The notes under the pieces: generated by a model
Told to the model about the DNA's origin: nothing
Databases searched by the model: none
What the model saw: the letters and a program-made list of their open reading frames with translations, nothing else
Made by a program: the position numbers and the translations under genes
From: Chromobotia macracanthus
Taxonomy: Eukaryota; Chordata; Actinopteri; Cypriniformes; Botiidae
Assembly: GCA_036877525.1 (NCBI GenBank)
Contig: JAZGTH010000041.1
Span: 868,001-932,000, forward strand
Length of the DNA stretch: 64,000 nt
Reading direction: 5' to 3'
Part shown: one piece after another, positions 1-11,724 of the stretch
Layout of the letters: each line of letters starts with the position of its first letter
Position numbering within the stretch: the first letter of the stretch is position 1

Positions 1-3000
1 AAATTTCTTGGTTTTAGATGAGGATGAATCCATGGTCTAGTGCATGTATAGCCTTCATCTGGCAAATGCACAATATTGCTGCCTTTCGAAGAAACTGGGA
101 ACTCACAGATGGGGCACAGCTGTTCTTTAGCAATCTTCCTGTCTCTCTTGCATTTCAAAACACCTGTAAATGTGAAGTAAATTCATTTTCATATTTAAAT
201 AAAAGAAAGTGCCTTTTAGAAAGTATCCTTTTATGTAAAATGTTGTTCATAAAAGACCAGAATCTCACCAGGGTTTTTCTTTGTCCAATTGGCAAGCCAA
301 CCCATCTGACAATCACATGACCAGGGGTTTCCACTGAGAAAGAGGTTCTCTATCTTGTAACAGCCAGCAAACACAGTTGCAGGCAGTGTGGTTAAAGCGT
401 TGTCTGACAGGTAAATGGTCTTGACAGATGACCATTTGAAAATGTGGCTATAGCGCAATGATATAAAAGTATCTGGATGAAGCTGCTGAAGCTGATTTCC
501 CTCAAGGTTGATCATCTGTAGCATTTGTAACCCATAAAAACTCTCTGGATGGATAAATGTAATGTGATTATGGTCCATATGGAGACGCACAAGATTTTTC
601 ATGCCTCTAAATGTTTTCTTGTCAAGCTTCTTAACACGGTTATAACTCATTTTTAGAACCTAGACATAAAAATATAAGATTAGAATAAAATGACTGTTTT
701 AATAATGTTGCAATTAATGTTTTAGTTCAACCTTTGAAATTACTGTAGCAGACAACAAATGAAGTGCCAGAAACACAGGAAATGCAATCATATCACAATT
801 CTGATACAACCCCAATTCAAAAAAAGTTGTATAAAATGCTGTATAAAATGTAAATAAAAACAGAATGCAATGATTTACAAATATTATGCACCCATATTTT
901 TTTCACACTAGAACACACAACATATCAAATGTTGAAAGCGAGACATTTTACAATTTAATGCAAAATATTAGCTCATTTTGAATTTAATGGCAGCAACACC
1001 TCTCAAAAAATTGGGACAGGGGCAACAAAAGGCTGAAAAGTAATTGGTACTGATAAGAAATACCTGGAGGAGCATTTTGCAAATAATTAGGCTAATTGGC
1101 AACAACTGGCATCTGCAAAAAACTGCATCTACAAATTATGAAAAAAAATTCAAATAATGTTCCTCAATGGAAAATTGCAAAGACTTTAAATATACCATCA
1201 TCAACAGTTCGTAATATCATCAGAAGATTCAGGGAATCTGGAGAAATCTCTGTGCACAAGGGACAAGGCCGAAAGTCAATATTGGAGGCCCGTGATCTTC
1301 GAGCCCTCAGGTGGCACTGCAGTAAAAACAGAAATTATTGTGGGATGGAAATCACTGCATGGGCTCAGGAACACTTCCACGAATCATTGTCTGTTAACAC
1401 AGTTCGCCATTCCATCCACAAATGCAGGTTAAAGCTCTATCAAGAAGAAGCCATATGTAAACACAATCCAGAAACAACCCTGTCTTCTCCGGGCCAAAGC
1501 TCATTTAAAATGGACTTAGGCCAAGTGGGAAAACTGTTCTGTGGTCAGACAAGTCAAAATTTGAAATTCTGTTTGAAAATCATGGACGCCGAGGAGAGGG
1601 ACTAGAGAGGCTTGTTATCAGTAAACAGTTCAATAGCCTGCATCTCTGATGGCACCATCAATGCTGAGAGTTATATACAAGTTTTAGAGCAACATATGAT
1701 CCTGATCCAGACAATGTCTTTTTCAGGGAAGGCCTTGCAAATGCTTAACCACATACTGCATCCATTACAACAGCATGGCTTTGTAGTAGAAGAGTCCGGG
1801 TGCTGAACTGGCCTGCCTGCAGTCCAGATCTTTCACCAGTTGAAAACATTTGGCACGTCATAAAATGGAAAAATCCGGCAAGAAAGACCCAGGACTGTTG
1901 AGCAGCTAGAATCCTACATCAGACAAAAATGGGTCAAGATTCCCTTCCAGCAACTGGTCTGCTTAGTTCGCAGACATTTATAGATTGTTGTTAAAAGAGA
2001 GGATGCTACACAGTGGTAAACATGCTGTAAAATGTCTCGCTTTCAACATTTGATATGTTGTCTATGTTCTAGTTTGAATAAAATTATGGGTATATGAGAT
2101 TTGCAAATAATTGCATTTGTTTTGTTTTTTTTGCATTTTACACAGCGTACCAACTTTTTTGAATTGGGGTTGTAAATAAATCAAAGCATGTTTTCTAATG
2201 AATTAATTAGTATAAAATCTAGCACACAGTTATCAAAAATCTGAGGTTACTGTCCATTTAATGCATTTTAAAATTATAGCAATGATAGCATATATAGTTC
2301 TAAACACTGTAGTATAGCTGGGTCATTCTCCAAAATGTTCAGTTTCTGGCTACCAAATTAAGATTTCAAGATTCAGACAGATGTTTTTTCATTAAAACTA
2401 TATTCATTAAGGAAAATACTTAAGGCATTAAGGAAGTTCATTGCACTGTTCAACATAAATGTTGTTGATCGTTGTTGATCTTTAATTACTATTAGCAACA
2501 TAACAGACAGCAGTAGGTCTATTAAACTGCATTTAAACTTGTTTATATTCTCTTAACGCAAAACTGTCTGTGTTTACATATTAAATAATTAATGATAGCT
2601 CTTAAATACTCAAAAAAAGGGAAATTGAAAAAAGTCCAATTCTTTAAATGCATGCTGTTATGTGAATTTATGTCTCAGATGCATGATTTTTTAACACCAT
2701 ACCAATTTCATACCATATGGATGTTTTCACTCCAAAGTTCTGCCTGCCAAAGACAAGTATTCATTCACACAGAGTTATACGCTACTATACACTCACAGGC
2801 TAGTAGACGTAGAACCCCCTAACATTTTAATATACCTCTGCGGTGACTCAAACACAAAAGTTTAATTTATTCTGCAAAAATGATTAAGTCATGTGATCTA
2901 AACATGGTGCTACAATAAGGGCAAGGTACCCAGTTGTAGGATACACTAAAACTGCTTTTGTCTGTTGTTAATCTTTATTACATAATTTTAAACAAACTAA

Positions 3001-3502
3001 ATGGTCAAAAGTACTTCTTTAAGTGTAAAACTTTTTAAAGTACACTTCTGAAGCACAGCTGAGGATTGTGTGATTTTTATAATCACCTGCAGCGACTTCA
3101 GGCCATAAAATGATTCGTCCTCAATCATCTTGATGAGGTTACTGTGCAGCAATAACAGTTCCAGATTCTTTAGTCCAGAGAAATCATTCACTTTAACAGC
3201 TGTTAAACTGTTGTATCTGAAACACACAACAGCACATGTAAGACTCTGTCTTGAATAGACTGTTTAAAATGACATTTAGAGATGACCAGCTGTAGGATTT
3301 ACCCAAGGTTAACTCTTTCAACAGCCAGATGAATGTCTTGTGGTATTTTACTCAGGTATCTGAATGTACAGTGCACCTCTGCTGGGGTATAACAGGCGCA
3401 TGATCTGGGACAGGCACTGATTATATCTGCTTTATTGGCCAAAACACACAGAAGTGGAATAAATATCCACAGCAGCTTTGACCCAGGTTTTGAGTCACAC
3501 AT
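1..3502 (-). CDS. igsf10: igsf10-like LRR/Ig extracellular protein, 5' coding exons (partial)
   Basis: The first four coding exons of a secreted leucine-rich-repeat protein are visible: 3502-3303, 3216-3087, 659-269 and 163-1, the last running off the window. All junctions are GT/AG and the phases join exactly (2, 0, 1). The product opens with a signal peptide (hydrophobic LLWIFIPLLCVL), then an LRRNT cysteine cluster (CPRSCACY, HCTF). About six leucine-rich repeats follow (NLGYNSL, VLKMSYNRV, RLHMDHN, NLEGNQL, IYLSDN), then an LRRCT cap (NPWSCDC, CKRD, CPIC). From memory of the families, the wording is closer to IGSF10 than to its paralogue MXRA5, notably VLKMSYN, RLHMDHN and LHPDTF. The downstream immunoglobulin domains of IGSF10 are not in the window. 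The neighbouring aadac supports IGSF10, which lies near AADAC in human. A Tc1 copy sits in the second coding intron. MXRA5 is the alternative. Confidence 0.82.
805..2174 (+). mobile_element. Tc1/mariner-type DNA transposon, degenerate copy
   Basis: Near-perfect inverted ends begin TACAACCCCAATTC on the left and end GAATTGGGGTTGTA on the right. Both finish on TA, as expected for Tc1/mariner insertion at TA. The 1.37-kb length and a central plus-strand transposase remnant fit the family. The copy lies inside the igsf10 intron between 659 and 3087, antisense to the gene. Subterminal blocks (GCAATGATTTACAAAT, and CATTTGATATGTTG near the right end) are also present in inverted form. Confidence 0.88.
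1096..1806 (+). pseudogene. Tc1-like transposase, broken
   Basis: The reading frame starts at 1096 and is stopped by TAG at 1603-1605; the same frame reopens to 1806. The N-terminal half contains the paired-like helix-turn-helix DNA-binding region typical of Tc1 transposases (PQWKIAKTLNIPSSTVRNII) followed by a second HTH segment around SVNTVRHSIHKC. Remains of the DDE catalytic region are degraded: the WSDESKFE block is altered to CGQTSQNLKF. The final segments (NWPACSPDLSP-like, around 1808-1850) are in another frame. The element is therefore inactive. Confidence 0.85.
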
Positions 3503-3982
3503 TTTGCAGAAGCTGGACTGTCTGTCTCCTGTCTGGAAAGCTTAGCTTGCTATTGATCTTTGTCTGTAAGAGGAAAATTATTGTTAATTCTGTAATAATC
3601 ATAATCTTCTTTTTATTTTAGTACATAAACTTTTTACAATAATATATAGTAACAGTAATTTCACATATTATTTAAATTTTACAATATTATCAAGCTCTTA
3701 TTATTGCAATAACTGTCATATCAACTTCACACTGAAACCTTTGGTATGACAGGAATGCCAAAGTGGTTTCAGGAAAGTTGTCACTAGGGCTACAGATCTT
3801 ACTATACAGATATCGAAACGCATGTCTATTACAGCAAAATAAATTAATAAATAAATGCATGAATAATAATAATCATACGTGGAAATCTAGCAGTCTGTCT
3901 CCACGTTTGAAAACAACTGATGAAAAAAGGAAGATAAAGGCATGTCCCTGGAGTTCTAAGGAGATCTATATAAACACTTACC
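3503..3982 (-). other. igsf10: igsf10 5' untranslated exons (predicted)
   Basis: Upstream of the start codon a pyrimidine-rich acceptor ending in TTACAG places the start of the coding exon at 3563, giving 61 bases of 5' UTR. A strong donor (GG|GTAAGTG, exon end at 3982) lies about 420 bases further upstream and would join a leading non-coding exon extending toward 4200. This is splice-site reasoning only; no transcript evidence is available. Confidence 0.45.
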
Positions 3983-4248
3983 CAGTCCACAGTCGAAATT
4001 TCACGATAAGGATTCAGATGTCATAAATACTGTTCGCATGATGAAATAAAGTAGTCCAAAAAATTACAGTAAGGCATATCGCTGGTTATCCCTCCAAACT
4101 CTCGACTCCTTAGCGTTCATCCCCCTGATGTAACTGATGTGGACTGATGTAAACGGACAGTCTGTGCTGTTTTTCACCGCCGTTCGCTCGTCCCGTTATG
4201 TACTTACTCCAGTGCGCTCTGCGTATTCTTCAAATGACAACGGTATAA

Positions 4249-4264
4249 CATCATTATATAATAG
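4249..4264 (-). promoter_or_regulatory. possible TATA box for igsf10
   Basis: Minus-strand reading gives TTATATAAT about 270 bases upstream of the predicted first donor, at the edge of a locally GC-richer stretch (4080-4230). The spacing suits a promoter with a start near 4225, but the motif is common in AT-rich DNA. Confidence 0.25.
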
Positions 4265-5972
4265 ACCATGTTTAATCCCATTCTCTGTTCTTATGGACTA
4301 TAATTGTGATTTATTTGTGTTGTTACAATGCCATAAAAATATTTAAAGAAAGAAAACCATGGAATTAGATTTTCGTGTGGTTCCAAAGTGGTTCCTAAGT
4401 AGGTGTTTTTGGTCTTTATTACATTCACAAATTCACCATTAGATGTCACTATCATCAGAAATCTTTTTCTGAGATTATAAGAATTCTTTGTTTCTAATTA
4501 TTTGTTTTTTATTGCTCCAGTTGCCATGTTGTGGTTTAATCCAAAATCGTAACATTAGCATTTACTCCAGTTGTTTACAGCTTAAGAATTAAGCCGTTGC
4601 CGTTGATAATAGAAGTGAGTTTTGAAATGCAGGCCTTCGAGCCGAAGACAATCCGAGTATAGTATTCACCAGACCCATGAAAAAGTGTTTCAAAGCCTGA
4701 AAAAGTGCTCCCAGTTGTGTACTTAGGCTCCACGCGGTCTTCAGAACTGAAAATAACCATTTCAGGCTGAGGTTGGACTTTCAGGGTGTCAGGCCCTTTT
4801 CCCCCTTTTCAGGTGTATTGGCCCTTGAGCCCGCCAGCTTCCCTGCCTGGAGGACATGAGCAGGGTAGGTCCTGCGAACGTGTCTGACAGTAGGTGGGGG
4901 AGAGGCTTTGAAGGGATGGCTGTTGTGCATTTACCTTTAAACTCTTTTACAACGTAAAAATGACTAAATAGTGTTCTTAGTTCATGCAATACTCCTATTC
5001 AGAAAAATCAGCATAACACGTCACGCTTAAAAGTTTTGTTATGAATGCTAATAAATATGTGGAGAAATGGACAACATAACAGCTCTGCAACTATGAGTTT
5101 AATGGAATATCCATTTACATAGTTCTGGGTAGTTTATACCACTCTGACTATAGCAAATCTACTTTATAGCCCTCCTAGTGGAACAAATTTTCAAAGAGTT
5201 TTTTTTTCATTTTGTAATCTCTAAGCCAAAAGTGACTTCAGAATACACACAACTCTTAAACCTCTTATTCTCTATGGACAAAACACCAGAAATGCCAGAC
5301 ATTACTCATGATCAGAAAGTGTCAGTGTAGTTGGACAGGGCAGCATTGCATACATATCTCCTATGGTGTTCTCACAAGAACATAGAATTTAATCTAACCT
5401 TTTCTGTGTCTCCTCACTGACCTCAAAAGAATTCATAAATAAAAATAATGAGGAATTATGTCAGTGTGAATAGCCAAGTATCAAAGCATGTAATTCAAAT
5501 AACCCATAAATCATGGAGTCTCAGTTTTGTTAGAGGCTCTTTTGAAATGTTTAGATATTTCCTAGCTGGGTATTTGCCAGATTGGAACAGGACAGGTGAT
5601 GCAATGTTTTATTCTAATGACTCAAATCCCATCTAGAGCAGACAAACAACTGCGTCACAATACTATTTCTAGCCAGCTGACTTTTCCCAAATACAAAGAT
5701 TTATCCATTGGTGTTGGGCAAGAGATTTTGAGGAAGAACAATGAAACATGTGTTTTAAATTTTTGAATATGACTATAATGATCCAGAACATAAAAAAACT
5801 TTGGTCCTTTTGTTCTCAAATCATCTATTTGTATTAAAACTGGCAAAACATTGCCACATTAGTGTTGCTATACATTTTACTAGTTTATAACATTAAGAAC
5901 TTTTCATATATAAACTGCATGTGTGCCACCAGAGGCTCCAGTACAAACAGCAGAGCTATAGGCAAGTTTATT
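4265..5972. other. intergenic spacer, nothing recognised
   Basis: Reading both strands I see no exon-like segment, RNA gene or recognisable transposon in this stretch. Only short chance open frames are present. Confidence 0.6.
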
Positions 5973-7237
5973 TACGATGCATTCAGAACCCATTCACTTT
6001 TCAGTTTTGTTTTGTTGCAGTACGATACAGTCATTTAAAGTCATTATTTTTTCTCATTACTCTACACTAATTACACAAAAATAATGGGGTGAAAACTACT
6101 TTAGAAATATATATATTCTATAATGTGTATATATATAAAATATCTATACATTTATTAAAAAGAAAAAACTGAATACATTTGCATAAGTATTCTTACCCTT
6201 TAATCAAGCTTTGCACACAAGCTTTGCACACCTGGATTAAGGGATTTTTTACCGCAAATCCTCTCAAGCTTCATCAGGTTGGATGGGGGCTGTCAGTGGA
6301 CAGCAATTTTCACGTCTCTCCAGACATATTCAAGTCAGGACTCTGGCTGGGCAACTCTAGGACATTCATAGAGTTGTCTCTAAGCCACCCCTGTGTTGTC
6401 TTGGCTGTGTTCTTAGGGTCATTGTCTTGTTGAAATTTTCAGCCTAGTCTGAGGTCCTTAGTGCCATGGAATAGGTTTTCATTTGAGGATATTTCTGTAC
6501 TTTTCTCCATTCAGCTTTCCCAGTCCCTGTTGCTGAAAACACCCCTACAGCATGATGCTGCCACCACCATGCTTCATTGTTGGGTTGGTATTGGGCAGGT
6601 GATGAGCAGTGCTTGGTTTCCTCCAGACATAACATTTAGAATTGCAGTCAAACAGTTCAGTCTTGGTTTCATTAGACCAGAAAATCACCTGAAGGACTCT
6701 TACAGTCTGTGAGTCCTTCAGGTGCTTTTTTGCAAACTCCGAGTGGGCTTTCATGTGTTTTGCACTGAGGAGAAGCTTCCATCTAGCCACTGTGCCATAA
6801 AACCCAGATCGGTGGAGGGCTGCAGTGATGGTTGCCCTTTTGGAACTTTGCCCCATCTCCACACTGGATCTCTGGAGCTCAGTCAGAATGACTATTGGGT
6901 TCTTGGTTACCTCTCTTACTAAGGCCATTTCCCCCATTGCTCAGTTTGACAATCAAGATGCAGAAACATCAACAATCAAAAGAAATAGAAGGCACCTGAG
7001 CTAAATTCATGTGTTGTTCACATTGTTTCTGAACACTTATGGCAATGTGATATTTTAGATTTTTTGTTTAATAAATTTTCAAACATTTCTAAATTTCTGT
7101 TTTCACCTTGTCATTATGGAGTACTGAGTGTGGATTTATGAGAAAAAAATGAATTTAAACGATTGTAGTATCAGGCTGCAATTAGTAACCCTAACCTTAC
7201 AATTAATTCAGTCTTAATTCTTTCTGAATACACTGTA
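5973..7237 (-). mobile_element. Tc1-like DNA transposon, degenerate copy
   Basis: The ends are inverted (left TACGATGCATTCAGAA, right TTCTGAATACACTGTA) and terminate at TA. The 1.27-kb unit encodes a minus-strand Tc1 transposase. Its ends (CAGTGTATTCAGAAAG type) differ from those of the element at 805, so the two are different subfamilies. Confidence 0.88.
6240..6940 (-). pseudogene. Tc1-like transposase, frameshifted
   Basis: The minus-strand frame from 6937 carries the second DNA-binding helix and the start of the catalytic domain (VIFWSNETKTELFD, the WSDETK-type block, here with N for the first catalytic D). It continues to the glycine-rich segment (KHGGGSIML). A frame change near 6550-6630 moves it into another frame. 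Further toward 6250 a third segment still reads QQDNDPKNTAK and PSQSPDLN, the second aspartate region and the downstream block. The N-terminal helix-turn-helix is missing or unreadable. Multiple lesions and the altered catalytic residue make it a dead copy. Confidence 0.85.
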
Positions 7238-7315
7238 TATAGCATATTTAACTAGGAAATTGAATGTGCTTTACATACAAACAACTGCAGTAAGATACAG
7301 AAAAATGAAAGTAAA

Positions 7316-7690
7316 TGACATCCTGGTTACATGTGTAACCCTTGTTCCCTGAAGGAGGGAACGGAAACGTTACGTCAACATACTGACGTATGGGATCTCG
7401 CTTGAGAGCCCTATCACCTTCGAGTAGTAGAAAATGCACCAATGAACATTGGCCCAAGAGGACAGAGCCAATGAGCATTGGGGCAAAGGATTTGCGTGCT
7501 GAGACGCGCCCACACGGAAGCGGGTATAAAGCCGGCCGCAACTCACTTTCATTCAGGTTGTTCTGAGGAGCCGAGATCAGTGGTGCATCCCGACCAATCA
7601 GCAGTGCATCAGGTTTGTGGCAAGGGGACGTAACGTCTCCGTTCCCTCCTTCAGGGAATGAGGGTTACATACGTAACCAGGACATTCCCC
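7316..7690. repeat. DIRS-like left terminus with large inverted repeat (hairpin)
   Basis: An outer arm (GGTTACATGTGTAACC, then GTTCCCTGAAGGAGGGAACG and ACGTTACGTC) is answered about 250 bases later by its complement (GACGTAAC, CGTTCCCTCCTTCAGGGAA, GGTTACATACGTAACC). The arms are about 60 bases with few mismatches. Each arm also contains its own short palindromes. This matches the complementary terminal organisation of DIRS elements. Confidence 0.75.
7370..7556 (+). repeat. DIRS-like inverted terminal repeat, left copy, with TATA and CCAAT boxes
   Basis: This segment is the reverse complement of 10980-11152 with scattered differences. It contains two CCAAT...ATTGG pairs (CCAATGAACATTGG and CCAATGAGCATTGG) and GGGTATAAAGCC near 7522. 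These look like a core promoter facing inward. Confidence 0.75.
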
Positions 7691-8336
7691 TTCAGTCAGT
7701 CACGTCAGTCATGAGGTCCCTGTGGAAAATGCTGCAAGCCGACCCACGTTACGGCTAGGAATGCAAGTACTGGCAGGCAAGGCGTGCCTCTGTATGACAG
7801 CTCCCCTGCCTCCGTAACCTACCCAGTGCTCCGCACAGGCAACCATCGCAGCCCCACCGGGTACGGAGCCTGGACATGGAGAGATCGTGACAACTGTTCC
7901 TATCTCCCCAGGAGAAGGCACCTCGGTGCACGGGTCTCCTTTCTCTCTTGAGATGCCATGAGAACACTGGGGAAAGCGCCCCCTTCGAGGAAAAGGGCGC
8001 TGCGGAGACCACACTCTGCTAAAAGGAGGTAACGTGTGGAGATAAGGTCTAGACTGACAAGGCAGTACTACCCATAATAAGGTGCAGGTCCTACCTTCTG
8101 GGACAGCACTACTGTCAACAGAGACTGGCAGTGGTAAGCACCAATGGAAAGACACGAGTCTTTCACACACGAGTACTGGGCCTGGCGTGAGGCTCCTCTG
8201 TTGAGCCTTCCCACAAACGGGTGTTGGAGGAATCGCAATGCAAGGTTCACCATTGCGAAGGAGTAAAAATGCCTATTTCACCCTACCCCAGGGGGAGGCA
8301 ACGTAAGCAAGGACACCATGCACGTCCTCCCGCCCA

Positions 8337-9160
8337 CTACTTAGTGGGCCCCAACACACGGGAGGACACGGGCTCCACCCTGAGATTCTTAAACCTCACA
8401 AGAGTGTAGGTGTCGCCCAGCCCGCAGCTCTGCGAATGTCTGATAGAGGGGTGCCATGCGTCAACACCCAAGAGGAGGCAACACTGGTAATCGAGTGAGC
8501 CCTCACTCCAAGCACTCCACAGAGCTGATCGGGCACGTGCAGGGGTCTTCTCCACGGGAAGAACACCAGTCAGCAAAGTGGCTCCACTTCCAGGCGTAAG
8601 TCCGCCTGGTGGAAGGGGCCCTCGCCTGAATGATAGTATACACCACACCTGAGGGTAAGTCACTCAGGTCCTCTGCGTCCCATCCAAGGACCACACATGA
8701 AGGTCCAAAAGGTCAGGGCGTGGGTGCCAGATAGTGCCTCGTCCCTGACACAGAAGGTCCTTCCTCAGAGGAATCTGCCAAGGAAGGGTTGTCGCGAGGA
8801 GCACCAGGTCTGAAAACCAGGTATGGGTGGGCCAACAATGTCGCAACCAGCAAGACCTGCTCCTGTCCTCCCTGATCTTGCACAGAGTTTGCGCAAGGAG
8901 GCTCACTGGGGGAAACTCATGTTCGTGTGGGCCCCGGGGCCAGCTTTGTGCCAACACGTCCATGCCAAGGGAGGCCTCGGACAGGGAGTAAACAGCGGGC
9001 AGTGGGAAGATTGTGGGAGGCAAAGAGATCCACCTGTGCCTCCCCGAATCGACTCCAGATCAGCTGGACTGCCTGGGGATGGAGTCTCCACCCCGTCCCC
9101 AGGAGCCAACAAGACTGTCTGGGGAGCCAGGCCCCCAGACCTCGTGCAAGTGGCACCAGG
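8337..9160 (-). pseudogene. DIRS-like RNase H end, linker and tyrosine recombinase remnant
   Basis: On the minus strand, the frame near 9100-8930 reads QLIWSRFGEAQVDLFAS, the conserved end of the RNase H region. It continues in another frame as FPPVSLLAQTLCKIREDRSR and WFSDLVLLAT to PRPDLLDLHVWSL. From 8640 the recombinase N-terminal segment follows (QARAPSTRRTYAWKWSHFADWC). The recombinase then breaks off, and only its last residues (LRVEPVSSRVL) appear near 8360-8400. The catalytic R-H-R-Y portion is missing. Confidence 0.75.
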
Positions 9161-9619
9161 TGGGCGAGAGATGTGCCTGGAGAGGTGCCGGGAGGCGGGA
9201 GGCGCGTCAGGAGACAATGCGTCCTGCAAACGCAGCCTCACCTCAGCAGAATTTAAGGACAAGCTCGGGAGTGAGGAAACAATGCGTTTCTCACTGTTGG
9301 GCAATGTCCAGTTGGGCCTGGACTGGAGGGAACTGTCTTCGAGAATGGGGGTACTGCTAGGCGATGGCCTGGCGGCGGAACAACCTAAGACCCTCCCCCC
9401 AGGGAGGGATGGACTGCAGGAAGGACTGCAGTCCAGGCCAGTTCTCTCAGGGTTGCTTAGCCATCCTTCTGGTGGGCTTATCAGGAACCTTATGAGGGAC
9501 GCGACGGAGCCAGTGCAGCAAGGGGGCGCCTCCGGCGATAAACAGATGGGGGCCAGGCTGCAGTGTGGAGGTGGAGTCACACCCAGGAGAATGCGCCTGA
9601 TAACCTCTGTTTGCTTCTG

Positions 9620-10560
9620 AACTGCTGAGAACTGCTGGGCACAGCCCTCAACAGCATTGCCTAAAAGACCACCTTGGAAGATGGGGGCATCAAGAAAGCA
9701 AACTTTGTCAGTGTCCCACGTCTCCACAAGATTTAGCCAACGATGGCACTCCTGGACCACCAAGGTGGACATCGTCTGGCCGAGGGCCTGTGCTGTGACT
9801 GCCTTCACCCAGAGGGCAAGTTCAGTCACCAAGCGCAGCTCCTGCTTCACCTCGGCTCAGAACTACCCTTGTGAAGCTGCTTAAGTGCTTTGGCCTGGTG
9901 AACATGCAGGATGACCATGGCGAGCAGGGTGGAGGCTGCCTGTCCAGCACACTGTAAGCTTCGGCAACAAGAGCTGCCGCAGTCTACAGGCCTAGGACGA
10001 GAGATGCAGGCAACTCATACAGGTGGCAGCATTTTACGGGCTAAGGCCTGTGCACCATAATAGCACACTCCATCGGAAGAATCTGCATACATCCCTTGGC
10101 AGCCCCCCCATCGAGGGTAGTGAGAGTGGAGGAGGATAAAGCCGCTTCAGGCAGAAAAAGGTGCCTTCCACAACTTAAACATCCTCATGCACTTCTGGGA
10201 ACCATCCCGCTGTGAGAGCTCTGGACTGGGCGGAAAGTTCCGCTCCAGTCCAAAGGCACAGCTGCCCGGGCAAGCATGGCTGTCAGCTTCGAGTTTGACT
10301 CAGCAGGAACAACCCAGCCCGAAGGGGGAAGTTCTGCCTCATCCTCAGAGAAGAGCAGCCCAGTCTCCAATGCAGCGATCAACATCTGGTCCTCAGCGGG
10401 TCCCTCAGGGGAACGGCGCTGTCACCTGGCAGCTCTGATCCCAACACTGCAGAGGACTGGGAGGTCCACAGGGACTGACCCGACGGGAGTCTCCACCATC
10501 ACTCTGAGATCTCCCAAAGTGCTAACCAACTCTGTTGCCTGAGGCATGTAGCCAGAGCAG
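9620..10560 (-). pseudogene. DIRS-like Gag-like protein remnant
   Basis: The clearest conserved block runs on the minus strand below 9850 (MKQELRLVTELALWVKAV, TMSTLVVQECHRWLNL, CFLDAPIFQGGLLGN, AQQFSAVQKQTE), as in the Gag-like protein of fish DIRS-like elements. The part upstream toward 10560 is recognisable (ALVAEAYSVLDRQ near 9950) but interrupted by stops and frame changes. The role in the family is presumed nucleic-acid binding or particle formation; I infer no activity here. Confidence 0.68.
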
Positions 10561-10979
10561 CAAAGGGGGGGGCTCAATCTCCGAAGAGAGAGAGCCATGA
10601 CCGCAGTGTCAAGATGGCCATGCTCTTATAGAAAAAGTACAAGCTGACCACGAACACTGCCTCAGCATGCTTGCCCAGGCATGTGATGCAGCGATCATGG
10701 CCATTAGACGAGGATGGGAAGTGACTGCATCCAGAAACACACGGATGGAAAATGTCTTTAAAAAGACACCCGCCGTCCATAGGAGCTCTCTTAGAATGGA
10801 AATTCACTCTTTATATACTCACCCTTTTATAACTAGGTCTGCCGAAGCGCCGAGTGGTCCGCCGGCGGAAGCGAACGAAAAATGCTGATTGCGCCGTCGC
10901 ACGAAGCAGACGCTGGGGAACTCAAAAGGCAATAGTCGAGTGAAACGCGAGTAGCGCACACTCGGCTCCGAAGCGAAAT

Positions 10980-11152
10980 CTGAATGAAAGTGAGTTGCGG
11001 CCGGCTTTATACTCGCTTCTGGGTGGGCACATCTCGGCACGCAAATCCTTTGCCCCAATGCTCATTGGCTCTGTCCTCTCAGGCCAATGTTCATTGGCGC
11101 GTTTTCTGCTACTCGAAGGTGATAGGGCTCTCAAGAGAGACGTTGACGTAAC
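10980..11152 (-). repeat. DIRS-like inverted terminal repeat, right copy (promoter side)
   Basis: Inverted partner of 7370-7556. On the minus strand it has the same paired CCAAT/ATTGG motifs and a TATAAAG box near 11007-11013, pointing into the Gag-like coding region. It is therefore the likely promoter of the element. Adjacent bases to 11180 (GTGACTGACTGAAGGGGAA) are complementary to 7685-7703 beside the left hairpin. Confidence 0.72.
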
Positions 11153-11180
11153 ATCCAACGTGACTGACTGAAGGGGAACA

Positions 11181-11724
11181 AACGATACACAAGTTAACAG
11201 TAAAATTTAAGAAAATTAAAGCTGCCCTCTGTAACTCAGTGATTTTACATAATTTCCTTTACATAAGTCAAATGAAGCCAAACTGACACATCCCCCCTAA
11301 ATATGACCTGGCATCTTAAATTATAAATCATTATTATAAACTTGTCGTGGTGATTCAGGGTAAGGAGAGGAGACAGTTTTGAACACTACTGTACTTATTC
11401 AATAACTTCAATAACATAAAAAAATGATGGATTTCTTTAAAATGTATAAGAAATATTGACAAATGACAAGAAAGCTTAAATAAAGTGCAGGCAGTATTAA
11501 GCAGCATAGTGCTTAGGGAGTAGAAGTAAAGCTAAACAGATGTGTTTTAAGTTTAGATTAAACATGGCTGCTGTTGGTGCTGACCTTTGCTGGAAGCTCT
11601 GAATGGAATTACTGGACCTTGATATTGTCACAGAATTATATCAGTCTATGCTCCACTCCATTTGACAAGCTTTTTGAAACAAAAGTTATGCAAGTCCTGG
11701 TTAAAAACAACAAACAAAATTTTT
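11181..11724. other. AT-rich spacer, nothing recognised
   Basis: No exon, RNA gene or recognisable repeat seen between the DIRS-like element and the next repeat. Confidence 0.55.

Larger units (their letters stand above)
7316..11180 (-). mobile_element. DIRS-like tyrosine-recombinase retrotransposon, internally deleted
   Basis: This GC-rich 3.9-kb unit has inverted terminal repeats (7370-7556 against 10980-11152) plus a second inverted pair at the left end (7316-7378 against 7624-7690). That organisation is characteristic of DIRS elements. Between them the minus strand encodes, in order, a Gag-like protein, RNase H C-terminal/linker sequence and a truncated tyrosine recombinase. The reverse transcriptase that should follow Gag is absent, so this is a non-autonomous or decayed copy. 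The identification rests on recalled fish DIRS-like Gag and recombinase wording. Confidence 0.82.

Noticed and set aside
18..320. plus-strand frame at the left edge
   Set aside because: Antisense to igsf10 exons with matching splice sites; not a gene.
8823..9620. 265-residue plus-strand open frame
   Set aside because: It is the antisense shadow of the GC-rich minus-strand DIRS-like coding region; no domain is recognisable in the plus sense.
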